Assembly (NCBI GenBank): GCA_025934375.1
Contig: JAICYD010000033.1
Coordinates: forward strand, 1-54,749
Reading direction: 5' to 3'
Length of the DNA: 54,749 nucleotides
Origin: Streptosporangiaceae bacterium
Lineage (GTDB): Bacteria > Actinomycetota > Actinomycetes > Streptosporangiales > Streptosporangiaceae
The position numbers and the translations under genes were made by a program. Below, one piece after another: positions 1-8,361 of the stretch; the stretch's first letter is position 1; the number at the start of each line of letters is the position of its first letter. The notes below the pieces were generated by a model, which saw only the letters and a program-made list of their open reading frames with translations, was not told where the DNA came from and searched no databases.

Positions 1-187
1 GAATTTGGCGTAAGGAACCTCCTTTCTATCGGCCGGGGAAGCCGTTGCCTATTACATCGCCCGGCGTGTCGCAAACTTTCCTAATCCCTCAGCAGATGGC
101 ACGAGAATCGGCGAATTGTCGATGTTTTGAATAAGCCTCAAGGATGGACGAGGGGAGGCGCAAGCCAGGTGATGGCTGGGGGAGGGT

Positions 188-337
188 TCCGGTTCATCCC
201 CTCGCCATCGGCCCAGGCAAGCCGAGCAGAACAAGCGTCACGGGTCAAGGTCGTTCGTCCAGTAGGGCGCTCCACCTTGACCCGTGACGCTCGCCCCGCT
301 CCCTGGAGGGTGGGCCGACGGTGACGGGATGAACCGG
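188..337. repeat. Large imperfect palindrome, possible MITE
   Basis: The two arms (about 188-251 and 274-337) are inverted copies of each other. The inner 18 bp are perfect (agcgtcacgggtcaaggt against accttgacccgtgacgct), with a ~22-nt loop. The outer part pairs imperfectly through ggttcatccc and tcggccca blocks. Total length near 150 bp with no coding capacity suggests a miniature inverted-repeat element or a strongly folding transcript. No target-site duplication was established. Confidence 0.6.
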
Positions 338-593
338 CAGGGCACAGGTGCGCTGCGCACGGGCTTGGATCAAGCGCCAGCTGTAAAGCAGCGGCGTACA
401 GCAACCTCCTCTAACTTGAGCCATCTCCGGTACCGTCAGCACGCACCCCACAGAGCGATTTTCGAACGTATGTAGGGCAGCTTGTACTTCCCGTCTCACC
501 TGGGAAAACTAGGGTGGGGCGGCGTTCTAACAACGCCTTCTAGCCTCTGAACAGCAGATACGCGCCCATGTGGAAACATGATCTTGAGTTTGG

Positions 594-911
594 TTAGTGC
601 CCGTGGAGGTCACTCTTGTCTCGGGGAAGCGGGTCTGTCTGGTGATGTTCTCCCGCCAAGACCGGACTGTCCGCTTTTTGGATGCCTTGCCCGTCAGTCG
701 AGCTGCCTTCCAGGTGGCTGCAAGCCATGATGATTCCCGGCCGCTGATGCGGCTTGGTGCCTTCGAGGGACGTGGCGAGCCGACGTGTACGGGAAGCTTG
801 CTCGATCCATGTTCGCAGCACTGATGCGAGTGCCTTGACCACGGTGGCGAAGGCCAGGGCAATGAGAACTGCGACGATGCTGCCCGGCGTCTCGTTTAGT
901 AGGTACGACAC
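594..911 (-). CDS. Possible small single-TM protein
   Basis: This is a weak candidate of 105 residues with a GTG start. The first ~30 residues form one hydrophobic helix (SIVAVLIALAFATVVKAL), followed by a basic stretch containing WIEQASRTRR. The layout faintly recalls effector-associated constant component proteins (EACC1) found beside actinobacterial conflict genes, but the C-terminal half does not support that. Third-position GC is good only over the first ~60 codons, so the rest may be frameshifted or non-coding. No ribosome binding site was recognised. Treat as a possible remnant. Confidence 0.22.
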   Translation of the reverse strand: MSYLLNETPGSIVAVLIALAFATVVKALASVLRTWIEQASRTRRLATSLEGTKPHQRPGIIMACSHLEGSSTDGQGIQKADSPVLAGEHHQTDPLPRDKSDLHGH

Positions 912-1070
912 CGGTGCTCCTGTGCCGCGTCAGTACACGGAGATGCCGCGGAGGACGGGTCGCTCCAACGGGCCGAGGCCGGGGCCGGAACGGCATCGGG
1001 CACGATGATCCCTTCGACCAGGGGGCTCACGGATGTTGCGCCAACATCAGTTTGGTAGGTTGCGGTACTG

Positions 1071-1137
1071 TGATGTAGATGTTAGCTGGCCAGGTTGTTA
1101 GTAGCAAGTCCTGATAGAATGATGTAGAGTCATTGAT
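1071..1137 (+). promoter_or_regulatory. Putative promoter and repeat operator of XRE-MerR gene
   Basis: The 9-mer tgatgtaga occurs twice, at 1071-1079 and 1120-1128, 49 bp apart, just upstream of the regulator start at 1138. A -10-like hexamer tagaat lies at 1115-1120. No Shine-Dalgarno sequence precedes the ATG, so transcription close to the start and a near-leaderless message are possible. Because the gene encodes two DNA-binding domains, the repeats may be its own operator; this is inference. Confidence 0.35.
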
Positions 1138-1872
1138 ATGGCAGATCCAAGGCTGCACCCGTCTGAGGTGCTGTTCAGGGCGCAAGAGGAAGGACCTGGC
1201 GCTGATCCTGCCGGTGTGGTGGATAGGCTGTTCGCGATCCAGGTTCGTGAGACCCGTGAGCGGCTGAAGATGTCACAGGGGGAGCTGGCGCGGCAGATGT
1301 CCGCCCGAGGGTTTCCCTTCTACCAGCAGACCGTGCGGCGAATCGAGGACAGTCAGCGCAAGGTCAGCGTCGGGGAGGCGAAGGCCCTCGCAGAGATCCT
1401 TGGCACCACAATAGATCGGCTTACCGAGCCAGTGCCTGCCGAAGAGGCTGGCTATCGTGAACCAACTGTCTGCGCTGCTGCCGGTATTACCCTCAGGCAG
1501 CTCGACGACTGGACGAAAACTGGCTTGATACAGGCGAGTGTCTCCAGCGGCCATGACTCCGGCTCGCACCGCCTATACAGCTTCCGCGACGTCCTAGTGC
1601 TTAAAGTCGTCAAGCGCCTGCTTGACACGGGTATCCCGCTGCAGCAGATCCGCGCCGCCGTAGACCACCTCCGCGACCGTGGCTCTGATGACTTGGCCCA
1701 GGTAACCCTGATGAGCGACGGGGTTAGCGTCTATGAGTGCACCTCACCCGACGAAGTCGTCGACCTTCTTGCGGGCGGCCAAGGCGTCTTCGGTATCGCG
1801 CTCGGCCGTGTCTGGCATGAGGTTGGAGCACACCTAGCAGAGCTTCCTGCGGTTCGGGCCGAGAAGATCTAG
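1138..1872 (+). CDS. XRE-MerR (FtsR-like) fusion transcription regulator
   Basis: This 244-residue protein joins two helix-turn-helix modules. Residues ~33-97 form an XRE/Cro-C1 domain (RETRERLKMSQGELARQMSA, then QTVRRIEDSQRKVSVGEAKALA). Residues ~108-180 form a MerR-type winged helix ending in a predicted helix with GIPLQQIRAAVDHLRDRG. Residues ~195-230 carry the tail YECTSPDEVVDLLAGGQGVFGI, which matches the C-terminal part of FtsR-type (Rv1828-like) MerR regulators. A direct fusion of these two classes is unusual. The gene stands alone on the plus strand, about 650 bp from the minus-strand defence-like operon, and could control island genes. Its target is unknown. The ATG at 1138 follows a -10-like tagaat with almost no leader. 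Confidence 0.85.
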   Translation: MADPRLHPSEVLFRAQEEGPGADPAGVVDRLFAIQVRETRERLKMSQGELARQMSARGFPFYQQTVRRIEDSQRKVSVGEAKALAEILGTTIDRLTEPVPAEEAGYREPTVCAAAGITLRQLDDWTKTGLIQASVSSGHDSGSHRLYSFRDVLVLKVVKRLLDTGIPLQQIRAAVDHLRDRGSDDLAQVTLMSDGVSVYECTSPDEVVDLLAGGQGVFGIALGRVWHEVGAHLAELPAVRAEKI

Positions 1873-1935
1873 CGAATCACGGAACTTTAAACCCCGGCCG
1901 ACATGTGACGCTCTCGACGCTCAGCGCTGTGGACT

Positions 1936-2036
1936 CGAAAAGCGAAGGTCACACGGGACCAGGGTCGAGCTACTGCCGCGCCACCCCGATCCTCGGGCGC
2001 GGTGCGCCCTGCGGTCGGCCCGGCTTGCCATCGAAC
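1936..2036. repeat. Dispersed ~100-bp repeat, copy A
   Basis: The core at 1962-2036 (starting ggtcgagctactgccgcg) is a diverged direct copy of 8622-8696; homology weakens but continues upstream through a shared gaaaagc block. On the minus strand both copies can be read as D-x-K-x-x-R-P-Q-G ... PRIG-x-ARQ, but copy A has a stop codon where copy B has Gln. The two copies bracket the defence operon and the IS element. Both are probably relics of one coding or mobile sequence. Confidence 0.6.
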
Positions 2037-2410
2037 GTACGTGCAAGGTGGACGAAGAGTACTTGAGCCTGCTAACGCGGATGCTAACAACAGGTTTGGA
2101 CGAGCTTGGATGGTAGTGGAACCAGCGACGGTCAGGACCGCCGCTGGGCTGGGGCCACGTACTGGTGTGGACCGCCATGGACAACGCTCGTTTGACTCGT
2201 AATGCGTCGCTCGTCGGCGAGACATCTCGGTGAGTCGATTCGTTGCCGGGTTAGGCCGTACTTGGATCAAGGCGACGGCGCTGCACGCCGTAGCGCCTAG
2301 ATTCGCTCACGGCTGGCGTGCGGCCTGGCGGCCGGCCCCGCCGCAGCGCGCCCGGCAGTGTGGTGCGAGGCTTCGCGCCAATCAATGCGAGCCAATCACG
2401 ATTTAATCGA
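2037..2410. other. Non-coding gap with no recognised feature
   Basis: No reading frame here has family resemblance or consistent codon bias. The stretch lies downstream of the minus-strand defence-like operon and probably holds its transcription end, but no strong GC hairpin with a short loop was seen. Confidence 0.4.
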
Positions 2411-2527
2411 TTAACTGTCGCGTTTTTTGACGGCCGTTCTGATGGGTAGCACGATGACAGCCATGGCGCCGATTGCGAACCCAAGGGCCGTCACGAGCCA
2501 AATGAACCATTTCTCCGTAGCAATCAA
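2411..2527 (-). CDS. Hidden 38-residue single-pass membrane protein
   Basis: A TTG codon (2527-2525) overlaps the HEPN gene's TGA stop by 4 nt, in a TTGA arrangement. An AGAGG Shine-Dalgarno sequence lies 7 nt upstream inside the HEPN gene's last codons. The frame runs 38 codons to TAA at 2411. The product has a short polar start (IATEK), one hydrophobic helix (WFIWLVTALGFAIGAMAVIV) and a basic tail (RTAVKKRDS), giving a clear N-out/C-in single-pass topology. An in-frame TGA directly before the TTG means no longer start exists. As the fourth gene of the methyltransferase-DUF262-HEPN operon it may be a membrane effector or anchor. No family was recognised and the role is inferred only from position. 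Confidence 0.6.
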   Translation of the reverse strand: MIATEKWFIWLVTALGFAIGAMAVIVLPIRTAVKKRDS

Positions 2528-3564
2528 TCAGCTGCCTCTAGAGGGCCGTGGCTGCCGAAGATGTTATCGGGAGGAGCAGTGAGTTCTGGGTTCGGTGTGT
2601 GCCATAGAAGAATTTTTGTCTTTTTCCGCACCTGGAAGTCGAAGAGGAGTCCAACTTCTGTGCCCGCGTCTGCCCGTGGAACCGGCTTGTCATTCATTTG
2701 GATTCCAAGAACGCGTCCCCAGCGTGTTGAAGTAACACCGGGTTGGATGATGTAGTCCCCAGTCGAAACCGCCGATTCCAGCGACGGAATTATCGCGACT
2801 CTATTTTTCTGGAAACATTCATTAGGAATTCCAAGAGAGGCGGTTCCGCCATCCTTGATAGATGCCTCCAAAAGCGGGGTGGCCAGAGTGGCTATAAGGC
2901 CCAACGAAATAGCTTCGATAAAGTCGATCATTGCTAGGAGCCGCTCATATGAAAGAATCTCGTCGGGGATCGCCCGGTGGGCGACCTCGTTTCGGCGCTC
3001 TACTAGATCATCTAGTTCGTTCCTAAGGACGTCTTTGAGGGTGCGGGCGTTCGCATTTTCAGCACGAGAGCCCCAACTATCGACTGCATCTGAACGTGCA
3101 ATCTTGTCTTGGAGATCCGAGACTGCCCACTGGTAAAGTTCGCACAATGCATCTAGGCGAAGGTTAGAGCTGTGGAGGGCTATCAGTTCAAGCCGCAGGT
3201 CGAAGGACGGCGTTGAATTGTCCAAACATGATGCGAGACTCTTTGCTACGTCGAACTCGGTAACCTCTCGATATCTACCAGCGCCTAGACTCTGATTCAG
3301 TAGAACAGAGGCATTGCGAACATATCGACGACGCAGATTAGACAGCTGTTCAGGAGTCACGTTGCTAGACTGAGCCAACAACATCTCCCCAAACCGGAAG
3401 GCTACTCGTTCGGCGTAGTTTTCGAAGGACGAGTAGAGGGCGGAGATACATGCAATATAAGCAAACCTCCGCTGGTCAGGTGTCTGCTGTTGCTTTGAGG
3501 CGCTTTCGAGGAACCGGCGAATCCGCTCAAGGTCGGCCGCCAACGCACTGTATTGCAGAATCAT
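2524..3564 (-). CDS. HEPN-domain protein (MAE_28990/MAE_18760-like)
   Basis: This 346-residue protein looks like the HEPN family often encoded beside DUF262 proteins. The helical N-terminus (residues 1-65, with SALYSSFENYAERVAFRFGE) is typical. The HEPN catalytic signature R-x4-6-H is present as ERRNEVAHR, with R190/R191 and H196. HEPN proteins of this kind are mostly metal-independent RNases used in defence or abortive infection. The C-terminal ~100 residues, ending in a phrase around VGLLFDFQVRKKTKILLWHT, look beta-rich and were not recognised. It starts 15 nt after the DUF262 stop and is translationally coupled to the small membrane protein downstream. GC content is lower than the chromosomal genes, which suggests transfer. 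Function as an RNase is inferred from the intact motif. Confidence 0.75.
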   Translation of the reverse strand: MILQYSALAADLERIRRFLESASKQQQTPDQRRFAYIACISALYSSFENYAERVAFRFGEMLLAQSSNVTPEQLSNLRRRYVRNASVLLNQSLGAGRYREVTEFDVAKSLASCLDNSTPSFDLRLELIALHSSNLRLDALCELYQWAVSDLQDKIARSDAVDSWGSRAENANARTLKDVLRNELDDLVERRNEVAHRAIPDEILSYERLLAMIDFIEAISLGLIATLATPLLEASIKDGGTASLGIPNECFQKNRVAIIPSLESAVSTGDYIIQPGVTSTRWGRVLGIQMNDKPVPRADAGTEVGLLFDFQVRKKTKILLWHTPNPELTAPPDNIFGSHGPLEAAD

Positions 3565-3579
3565 GTGAGGTCGACCGAT

Positions 3580-4896
3580 CTACCTTGGGATAGCGTCCAA
3601 TGCCGCGCTCAACATATTAATAGCGTATTCGTTGCGCCGATTTGCGTCAGTCGTGTTTGTCTTGCGTCCGCCGAAGACCGCACCATGATTGTTGTACATT
3701 GCTTCAATTGCCGATTGAACGACTGCTCGATTACTCAGTAGCAGCGCCATCTGCTTCTGACTCAGAGATGAACTCGCGTACATGAGGGCGTCGAAAGCGA
3801 TCTTGCTAAAGTGTCGGGTACTTCCCTTTACCTGGAAGGCCGTCGCTCCGCCGATCGCATACCAGAACTTGATATTTTCGAGGAAAAGCCGCTTATAATA
3901 TTCGAGAGTTGTCGAATCAAATTTATTTCCTCTCATCAAAAATTCATCCAGAAAATCGGATATGCGATTCAGTCCCTGCGGGAACTTGGCAAGATGGCGA
4001 TAGGCGTAGAACCGAAGGACGATTTCGACATCCTCCATTGATTCGAAGACCTTTTTGCCCGACTTTGTGACATCCACGCCCTCGGAGTCGCGCTCAGGTG
4101 CAGGCGCCTCATCATCGTAATCATCTGACTCTTCAGTGTCGCCTGCATTGACGGTTGGCTCGTCACCTGAGGGAGTTCCGAGCATCGCACGTAGTTCCGT
4201 CGTTCGTGACAGTTCAAGGCATAGATCATTCAGCGGACCATTGTAGACCGCGTTGCGGGTCTCCTGGCCGGTAAGTCGCACGCCCCCAGAGTTCAGCCTT
4301 TCGAACACCAATTTTTTAAGATTCGCCGCCTGTTCTTCAGTTGCAGCCGTCTCGTTCAACAAGATGAACGACGACAGGTATCTGCGGTCGATTCCGTCCC
4401 GAATTGAAGTCGGTAGTGTCGAATATTTCCGACCATTAAGCTCTGGCCAGTACTGAAGTTCCTTCAACTCAAGGGAGTCGCTGTAGAAATCCATCAACGC
4501 CGTCAGTCGCTGACGGCCGTCCATCACCTCGTAACGAGCTAGGTCGTACTCGTAGAGAAAAATTGGGGGAACCGGAACATTCATCAAGAATGATTCGATC
4601 AGTCGGGACTTCCGGCCCTGGTCCCATCGGTGACGGCGCTGATACTCGGGATCCCTCTTATACTTGGCCTCTTTTTTCCCCGACTCTGTTACAAAGGTAT
4701 CCGTGAACATGGTCAGAATCTGGTTCAGGGGGTACCGAGCCTGCTCGATGACAATGCGAACACCTTCCTTGACGTACCGCTGGTTTAGCTCCGCGTCGGT
4801 AAGGGGGGGCGTTTCCTTTGGGCGAAGCTCGCTGATGGTCTCTCCCGGAAACAGGGAGACTTGTAGCTGTGTGTGACTATCCCGAGAGCTCGCCAT
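3580..4896 (-). CDS. DUF262 (GmrSD N-domain-like) protein
   Basis: The 438-residue product has the two hallmark motifs of DUF262, a ParB-like nucleotide-binding fold: YQRRHRWD at 85-92 and DGRQRLTAL at 126-134 (the DGxQR motif). DUF262 forms the N-terminal half of GmrSD/BrxU type IV restriction enzymes, where it binds and hydrolyses NTP. The usual C-terminal DUF1524 HNH nuclease is absent: no H-N-H pattern is visible to the end. Residues ~241-272 are a very acidic, probably flexible insert. The nuclease function may therefore be supplied by the downstream HEPN protein. It sits 40 nt after the methyltransferase stop and 15 nt before the HEPN start, so the three genes look co-transcribed. Lower GC indicates horizontal origin. 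Confidence 0.8.
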   Translation of the reverse strand: MASSRDSHTQLQVSLFPGETISELRPKETPPLTDAELNQRYVKEGVRIVIEQARYPLNQILTMFTDTFVTESGKKEAKYKRDPEYQRRHRWDQGRKSRLIESFLMNVPVPPIFLYEYDLARYEVMDGRQRLTALMDFYSDSLELKELQYWPELNGRKYSTLPTSIRDGIDRRYLSSFILLNETAATEEQAANLKKLVFERLNSGGVRLTGQETRNAVYNGPLNDLCLELSRTTELRAMLGTPSGDEPTVNAGDTEESDDYDDEAPAPERDSEGVDVTKSGKKVFESMEDVEIVLRFYAYRHLAKFPQGLNRISDFLDEFLMRGNKFDSTTLEYYKRLFLENIKFWYAIGGATAFQVKGSTRHFSKIAFDALMYASSSLSQKQMALLLSNRAVVQSAIEAMYNNHGAVFGGRKTNTTDANRRNEYAINMLSAALDAIPR

Positions 4897-4936
4897 TATC
4901 GCCGCCCATTAGTGTCCGTATGCTGACGCCGTCATT

Positions 4937-6151
4937 TTAAGTGGTCATTGCCGATCCGATTAGCTCGGCAATTACGTCGACCTCATCCACAGCAGAGCCA
5001 GCCTTACCGAACTGCTCGGCTTGGCGTGCTTGCTTGGGTGAAGTACCGGCCGGTCGGACTTCCTTAACAACCCATCCGGCGTTCGCCTGCCGTAGAGAGT
5101 TCAACATCAGTTGCTCTGGGTCCGTGCGAGCAGAAGGCAGAGCGCCAAAGCGAACTGCCAGGCGGGCACCTCGATAACAGCGGCGCGCGGTTGCGGCCCA
5201 AACGTCGGCTAGGGCTCTAGTAAATGCCTCTTGATTCGGCTGGCGGGCAATCTGCCCAGAGCTATTATAAGGAACCTCTGGGGGGCCGCCGAGGAACCAC
5301 GAGCGCAACCACTGATCGGATACGTATGTGCGCATGCCATAGTAAGGAGGTGAGGTCACTACCAGGTCAAATTTCTGGCTAATCCTTTGAAGGGTTTCAA
5401 CTGCGTCGCCAAGGTACACGTGGCCACCTTGGGAAAGCGGTGATGATTTCAGCATTCGATCAACCCGCCGCCCGATAACGTCTAGCGCGGAGATGCGTGT
5501 TGGCTCCAACTCTCGCGCCTTCCAGAATTTTACCGCGTACGCTGGCTTGGATGCATAGGTTCGCGGCATCTGATTTGATAGGTACGATGGAAGCCCTTTG
5601 TTGCGCGGGCCGTGTAGAATGCCCAATATAATGGCACGTAGCGTTGCGGCCGTTGGGGTATTCAGCCCTATAAGATTCTCACGCAGTGTAACGACTTCAC
5701 GTAGCGTCTCACCCTCGTAGCACCACTGCCAAAACTCGCCATCTGGGACCTCGTGCTGCGAACCGTTGCTGAGAATCTCCCGGGCCAGTCGTACTACCGA
5801 CGTAGAAGTGGCCTGAGCAAGCTTTGCTTGCGCGATCGCGACCGCGACGGGGTTAATGTCAATCCCTACCGACGGCAGACCTGCAAGCCGCGCGGCGTAG
5901 AGAGTGGTTCCTCTTCCGCAAAATGGGTCCAGGGTCCGCGTGGTTTCCGGCTTCGCGGCTAGCTGCTGAAGGGGAAAGTCTAGCGGGAACATCGTGTAAT
6001 AGGGGCAAATAGCATTTAGCCGAAGGGTATCCTCCGACCAGTTTTGGGTGCCAGTCACCGCCGTCGCCTTCACGGCGTAATCATACAGGTTGGAGGCCGG
6101 TTGCGCCCATTGGCTAGTTATCAAATCTGTTGCGGTTCTGATCGGAAACAA
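4937..6151 (-). CDS. DNA methyltransferase of the defence-like operon
   Basis: The 404-residue protein has SAM-binding motif I DPFCGRGTT (75-83), followed by GIDINPVAVAIAQ, and catalytic motif IV TSPPYYG (266-272), the pattern of amino (N4-C or N6-A) DNA methylases. Motif I precedes motif IV, unlike the beta-class order found in many small N4/N6 enzymes; the ~180 residues between them may contain target-recognition elements. It is the first gene of the minus-strand operon, so it may mark self DNA or control the DUF262 and HEPN proteins. The start is a TTG at 6151 in a weakly defined context; an in-frame later start would remove residues before the SAM motif but not the motif. An RNA substrate cannot be excluded. 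Lower GC than the core genome. Confidence 0.75.
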   Translation of the reverse strand: MFPIRTATDLITSQWAQPASNLYDYAVKATAVTGTQNWSEDTLRLNAICPYYTMFPLDFPLQQLAAKPETTRTLDPFCGRGTTLYAARLAGLPSVGIDINPVAVAIAQAKLAQATSTSVVRLAREILSNGSQHEVPDGEFWQWCYEGETLREVVTLRENLIGLNTPTAATLRAIILGILHGPRNKGLPSYLSNQMPRTYASKPAYAVKFWKARELEPTRISALDVIGRRVDRMLKSSPLSQGGHVYLGDAVETLQRISQKFDLVVTSPPYYGMRTYVSDQWLRSWFLGGPPEVPYNSSGQIARQPNQEAFTRALADVWAATARRCYRGARLAVRFGALPSARTDPEQLMLNSLRQANAGWVVKEVRPAGTSPKQARQAEQFGKAGSAVDEVDVIAELIGSAMTT

Positions 6152-6620
6152 GACGGACGCACCTCACCTGGTGAAGCCCGGCGGGCCAGCGCGCGAACCC
6201 CTGTGCCTGTTGTCGAGTTGACCCGTACTTATAGATCAAGGGGACACCGCACCCAGACGCGTCGTGGCGGGCGTGCGGCCTGGGTCGCTCCACCCCGCCG
6301 GGCCGGTAGTTGCGGATGGCCCGGACAATCATTTCAGCCGTCGAGTGCCCAGCGTGGCAGCGGCTCAGGCGACGCCAGCACGGCGATGCTGTCCGTCGAG
6401 GGACCAGTCGCTTTTCAGCATCCGCCTCGCCGAGCAGCCCAAAACGCCTGTAGTGCAGGGTCAAGTCGGTGAACTCATCTCCGATGAAGCTGTCACACCG
6501 GCCTGTGCGGCTGACATCCCATGCGGCAACGTTGGCGTCCTGCGACGCTGCGCGCCCTGCGGGGCAGCTCAACTTGCATGGTTAGAGAGGTCATGCATCG
6601 CTTCGCGCTGCTGCCGTGGG
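6152..6620. other. Upstream region of defence-like operon, decayed DNA
   Basis: This gap must hold the promoter for the minus-strand operon that begins at 6151. Open frames on both strands are short and show no family resemblance. GC rises sharply near 6590, close to the left end of the IS element. Confidence 0.4.
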
Positions 6621-6636
6621 CACGAAAGCGGGTCTC
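6621..6636 (+). repeat. IS left inverted repeat
   Basis: The sequence cacgaaagcgggtctc is the exact reverse complement of 8362-8377. The match stops immediately on both sides, which marks it as a discrete repeat. Confidence 0.8.
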
Positions 6637-6917
6637 AGGTTGCCGGGTGGGTGCGGGCTGGCGGGTGGCCGGGCTTTTGCCGGGGTTCTGGCTGCGGGGC
6701 TGGGGCGGAAGGGGCATGGTGGTTGCGCGCCGCCTGTCGTCACCGTCCCCGAATGGACCGTTCGTGGCCGTGTTAGAGCCTGGGTGCGGGGGCTCCCCTG
6801 GTGGGCAACCACCGTTGCTGCCGTGTGCGCGAGTGTCAGCGTCCTGTACTGACCGGAGCCCTGGCGGGCGGCGCGCTGTTCCATATCCCTTGGTGCTGCT
6901 GCAGGAGGTGGCTGCGG

Positions 6918-8258
6918 GTGAAAGTGATGCACGAGCGCGTCGCCGGGATCGACGTGCACAAGAAGATGGTGAAGGTCGCCGTCCGGTCCCCGGGCGCGCG
7001 GCCGTGGACGAGGAAGACCGACGTCCTGACGTCCGGGACGTTCTGGGACGAGCTGCGCGCGCTGGCGGGCCAGCTGCGCCGGCTGGGGGTGACGCACGTG
7101 GCGATGGAGGCGTCGGGCGTGTACTCCGACCCGGTGTACTACGCGCTGCTGGAGGAGGGCTGGTTCACCGAGGTCCTGGTCGTCAACCCGGCGCACGTGA
7201 AGGCCGTCAAGGGCCACAAGACCGATGCGCGGGACTGCGCGCGGCTCGCGGAGCTGCTGGAATGCGGGCTGCTGCTGGGGTCGTGGATGCCGCCGCCGCA
7301 GCAGCGGGAGATGCGGGACCTGGTCCGGTACCGGCAAAGGAAGGTCCAGGCCCGCACCTCGGAAGTCCAGCGGCTCGGCAAGACGCTGGAGACCGCCGGG
7401 ATCAAGCTCGGCTCGGTCGCCTCCGAGATTACCGGCGTCGGCCCGATGGAGATGATCGAGGCCCTCATCGCCGGCGAGCGCGACGGCGCCGTCATGGCCC
7501 AGCGGGCCAGGGGCGTCGCCCGCACGCGGGAGAAGATGGCGTCCTTCGCCCGGGCGCTGGAGGCCCGGTTCACCGGCCACCACGCCGCGATGTGCCGCCT
7601 GATCATCGACCAGGCCAGGGCCCTGGACGAAGCGATCGCCGGGGTCGAGGCCCAGGTCGCGGACAAGGCCGCCGCCTGGGAGCGGGAGATCGCCCTCCTC
7701 AAGACCATCCCCGGGTTCGGCGACGCCATCGCCTGGGCCTGGATCGCCGAGATCGGCCCCGCTCCCCACCAGTGGTTCGACGGCCACGACAAGCTCGCCT
7801 CCTGGGCAGGCCTGGCCCCCGGCAACAACGTCTCCGCCGGCAAGCGCGGCTACGGCCGCACCGGCGACGCCGGCACCTGGATCAAGCCCGCGCTGGTGCA
7901 GGCCGCCTGGGCCGCGATCCGCGTCCGGGGCCGCCTCCAGGCCCGCTACACCAGGATGGTCCGCCGGATGGGCGGCGAGAAAAACCCCGCCGCCCGCAAG
8001 AAGGCCATCGTCGCGATCGCCCACGCCCTCCTCAAGATCGCCTACGCCGTCCTGAAATCCGGCCAGCCCTACCACGAGCCAGGCGCCGACTTCTACGCCC
8101 GCCGCGACGCCCCCGCCCAGCGCCAGGCCTACCACGAGCGGCAGATCCGCAACCTCCATCCCGGCTGCACCATCACCATTACCATCACCCCGCCCCCCGG
8201 CACCGCCACAGCGCCCACGGGCACCCCGCCACCCGGCCACATACCCGAGGCCGTCTAA
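6918..8258 (+). CDS. IS110 family transposase (DEDD)
   Basis: The N-terminal half is the DEDD_Tnp_IS110 domain, beginning VAGIDVHKK with the first catalytic Asp, then HVAMEASGVY with the Glu, and HKTDARDCARLAELL with the Asp pair. The C-terminal half is the Transposase_20 domain (LLKTIPGFGDAIAWAWIAEIG ... LASWAGLAPGNNVSAGK), which carries the catalytic serine region. Length (446 residues) is normal for the family. GTG at 6918 is chosen because aggagg at 6903-6908 lies 9 nt upstream; ATG at 6927 is a possible later start. All key residues seem intact, so the element may still be active. The Pro/Thr-rich last 40 residues resemble a poorly conserved tail. Confidence 0.93.
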   Translation: MKVMHERVAGIDVHKKMVKVAVRSPGARPWTRKTDVLTSGTFWDELRALAGQLRRLGVTHVAMEASGVYSDPVYYALLEEGWFTEVLVVNPAHVKAVKGHKTDARDCARLAELLECGLLLGSWMPPPQQREMRDLVRYRQRKVQARTSEVQRLGKTLETAGIKLGSVASEITGVGPMEMIEALIAGERDGAVMAQRARGVARTREKMASFARALEARFTGHHAAMCRLIIDQARALDEAIAGVEAQVADKAAAWEREIALLKTIPGFGDAIAWAWIAEIGPAPHQWFDGHDKLASWAGLAPGNNVSAGKRGYGRTGDAGTWIKPALVQAAWAAIRVRGRLQARYTRMVRRMGGEKNPAARKKAIVAIAHALLKIAYAVLKSGQPYHEPGADFYARRDAPAQRQAYHERQIRNLHPGCTITITITPPPGTATAPTGTPPPGHIPEAV

Positions 8259-8319
8259 CGCTCCACCCCGTCCCGACCCCGGCCACCCCAGGAGCCGCCC
8301 GCATCCATCCGCTAGCCCT

Positions 8320-8344
8320 CATCCGACGGCTCCGCCGCCGGATG
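8320..8344 (+). ncRNA. Hairpin in IS 3' flank, candidate guide RNA part
   Basis: An 11-bp stem with one mismatch (catccgacggc / gccgccggatg) and a 3-nt loop lies between the transposase stop and the right inverted repeat. IS1111-type elements encode their seek RNA in this flank; an IS110-type bridge RNA would lie in the 281-nt upstream flank instead, which also has a perfect 5-bp hairpin at 6800-6813. Which flank is used cannot be decided by eye. Confidence 0.3.
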
Positions 8345-8361
8345 CTGCCGCCTGCCCGGGC

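Larger units (their letters stand above)
1..1070. other. Gene-poor island DNA
   Basis: This stretch has no convincing gene apart from one weak small reading frame (594-911, minus). All other open frames are short, overlap one another on both strands and match no family I recognise. The only clear structure is the large palindrome at 188-337. Composition is mixed and lower in GC than the chromosomal genes to the right, as expected for decayed mobile DNA. Confidence 0.5.

Noticed and set aside
3580..4896. Full GmrSD/BrxU type IV restriction enzyme
   Set aside because: No DUF1524/HNH domain is visible after DUF262.
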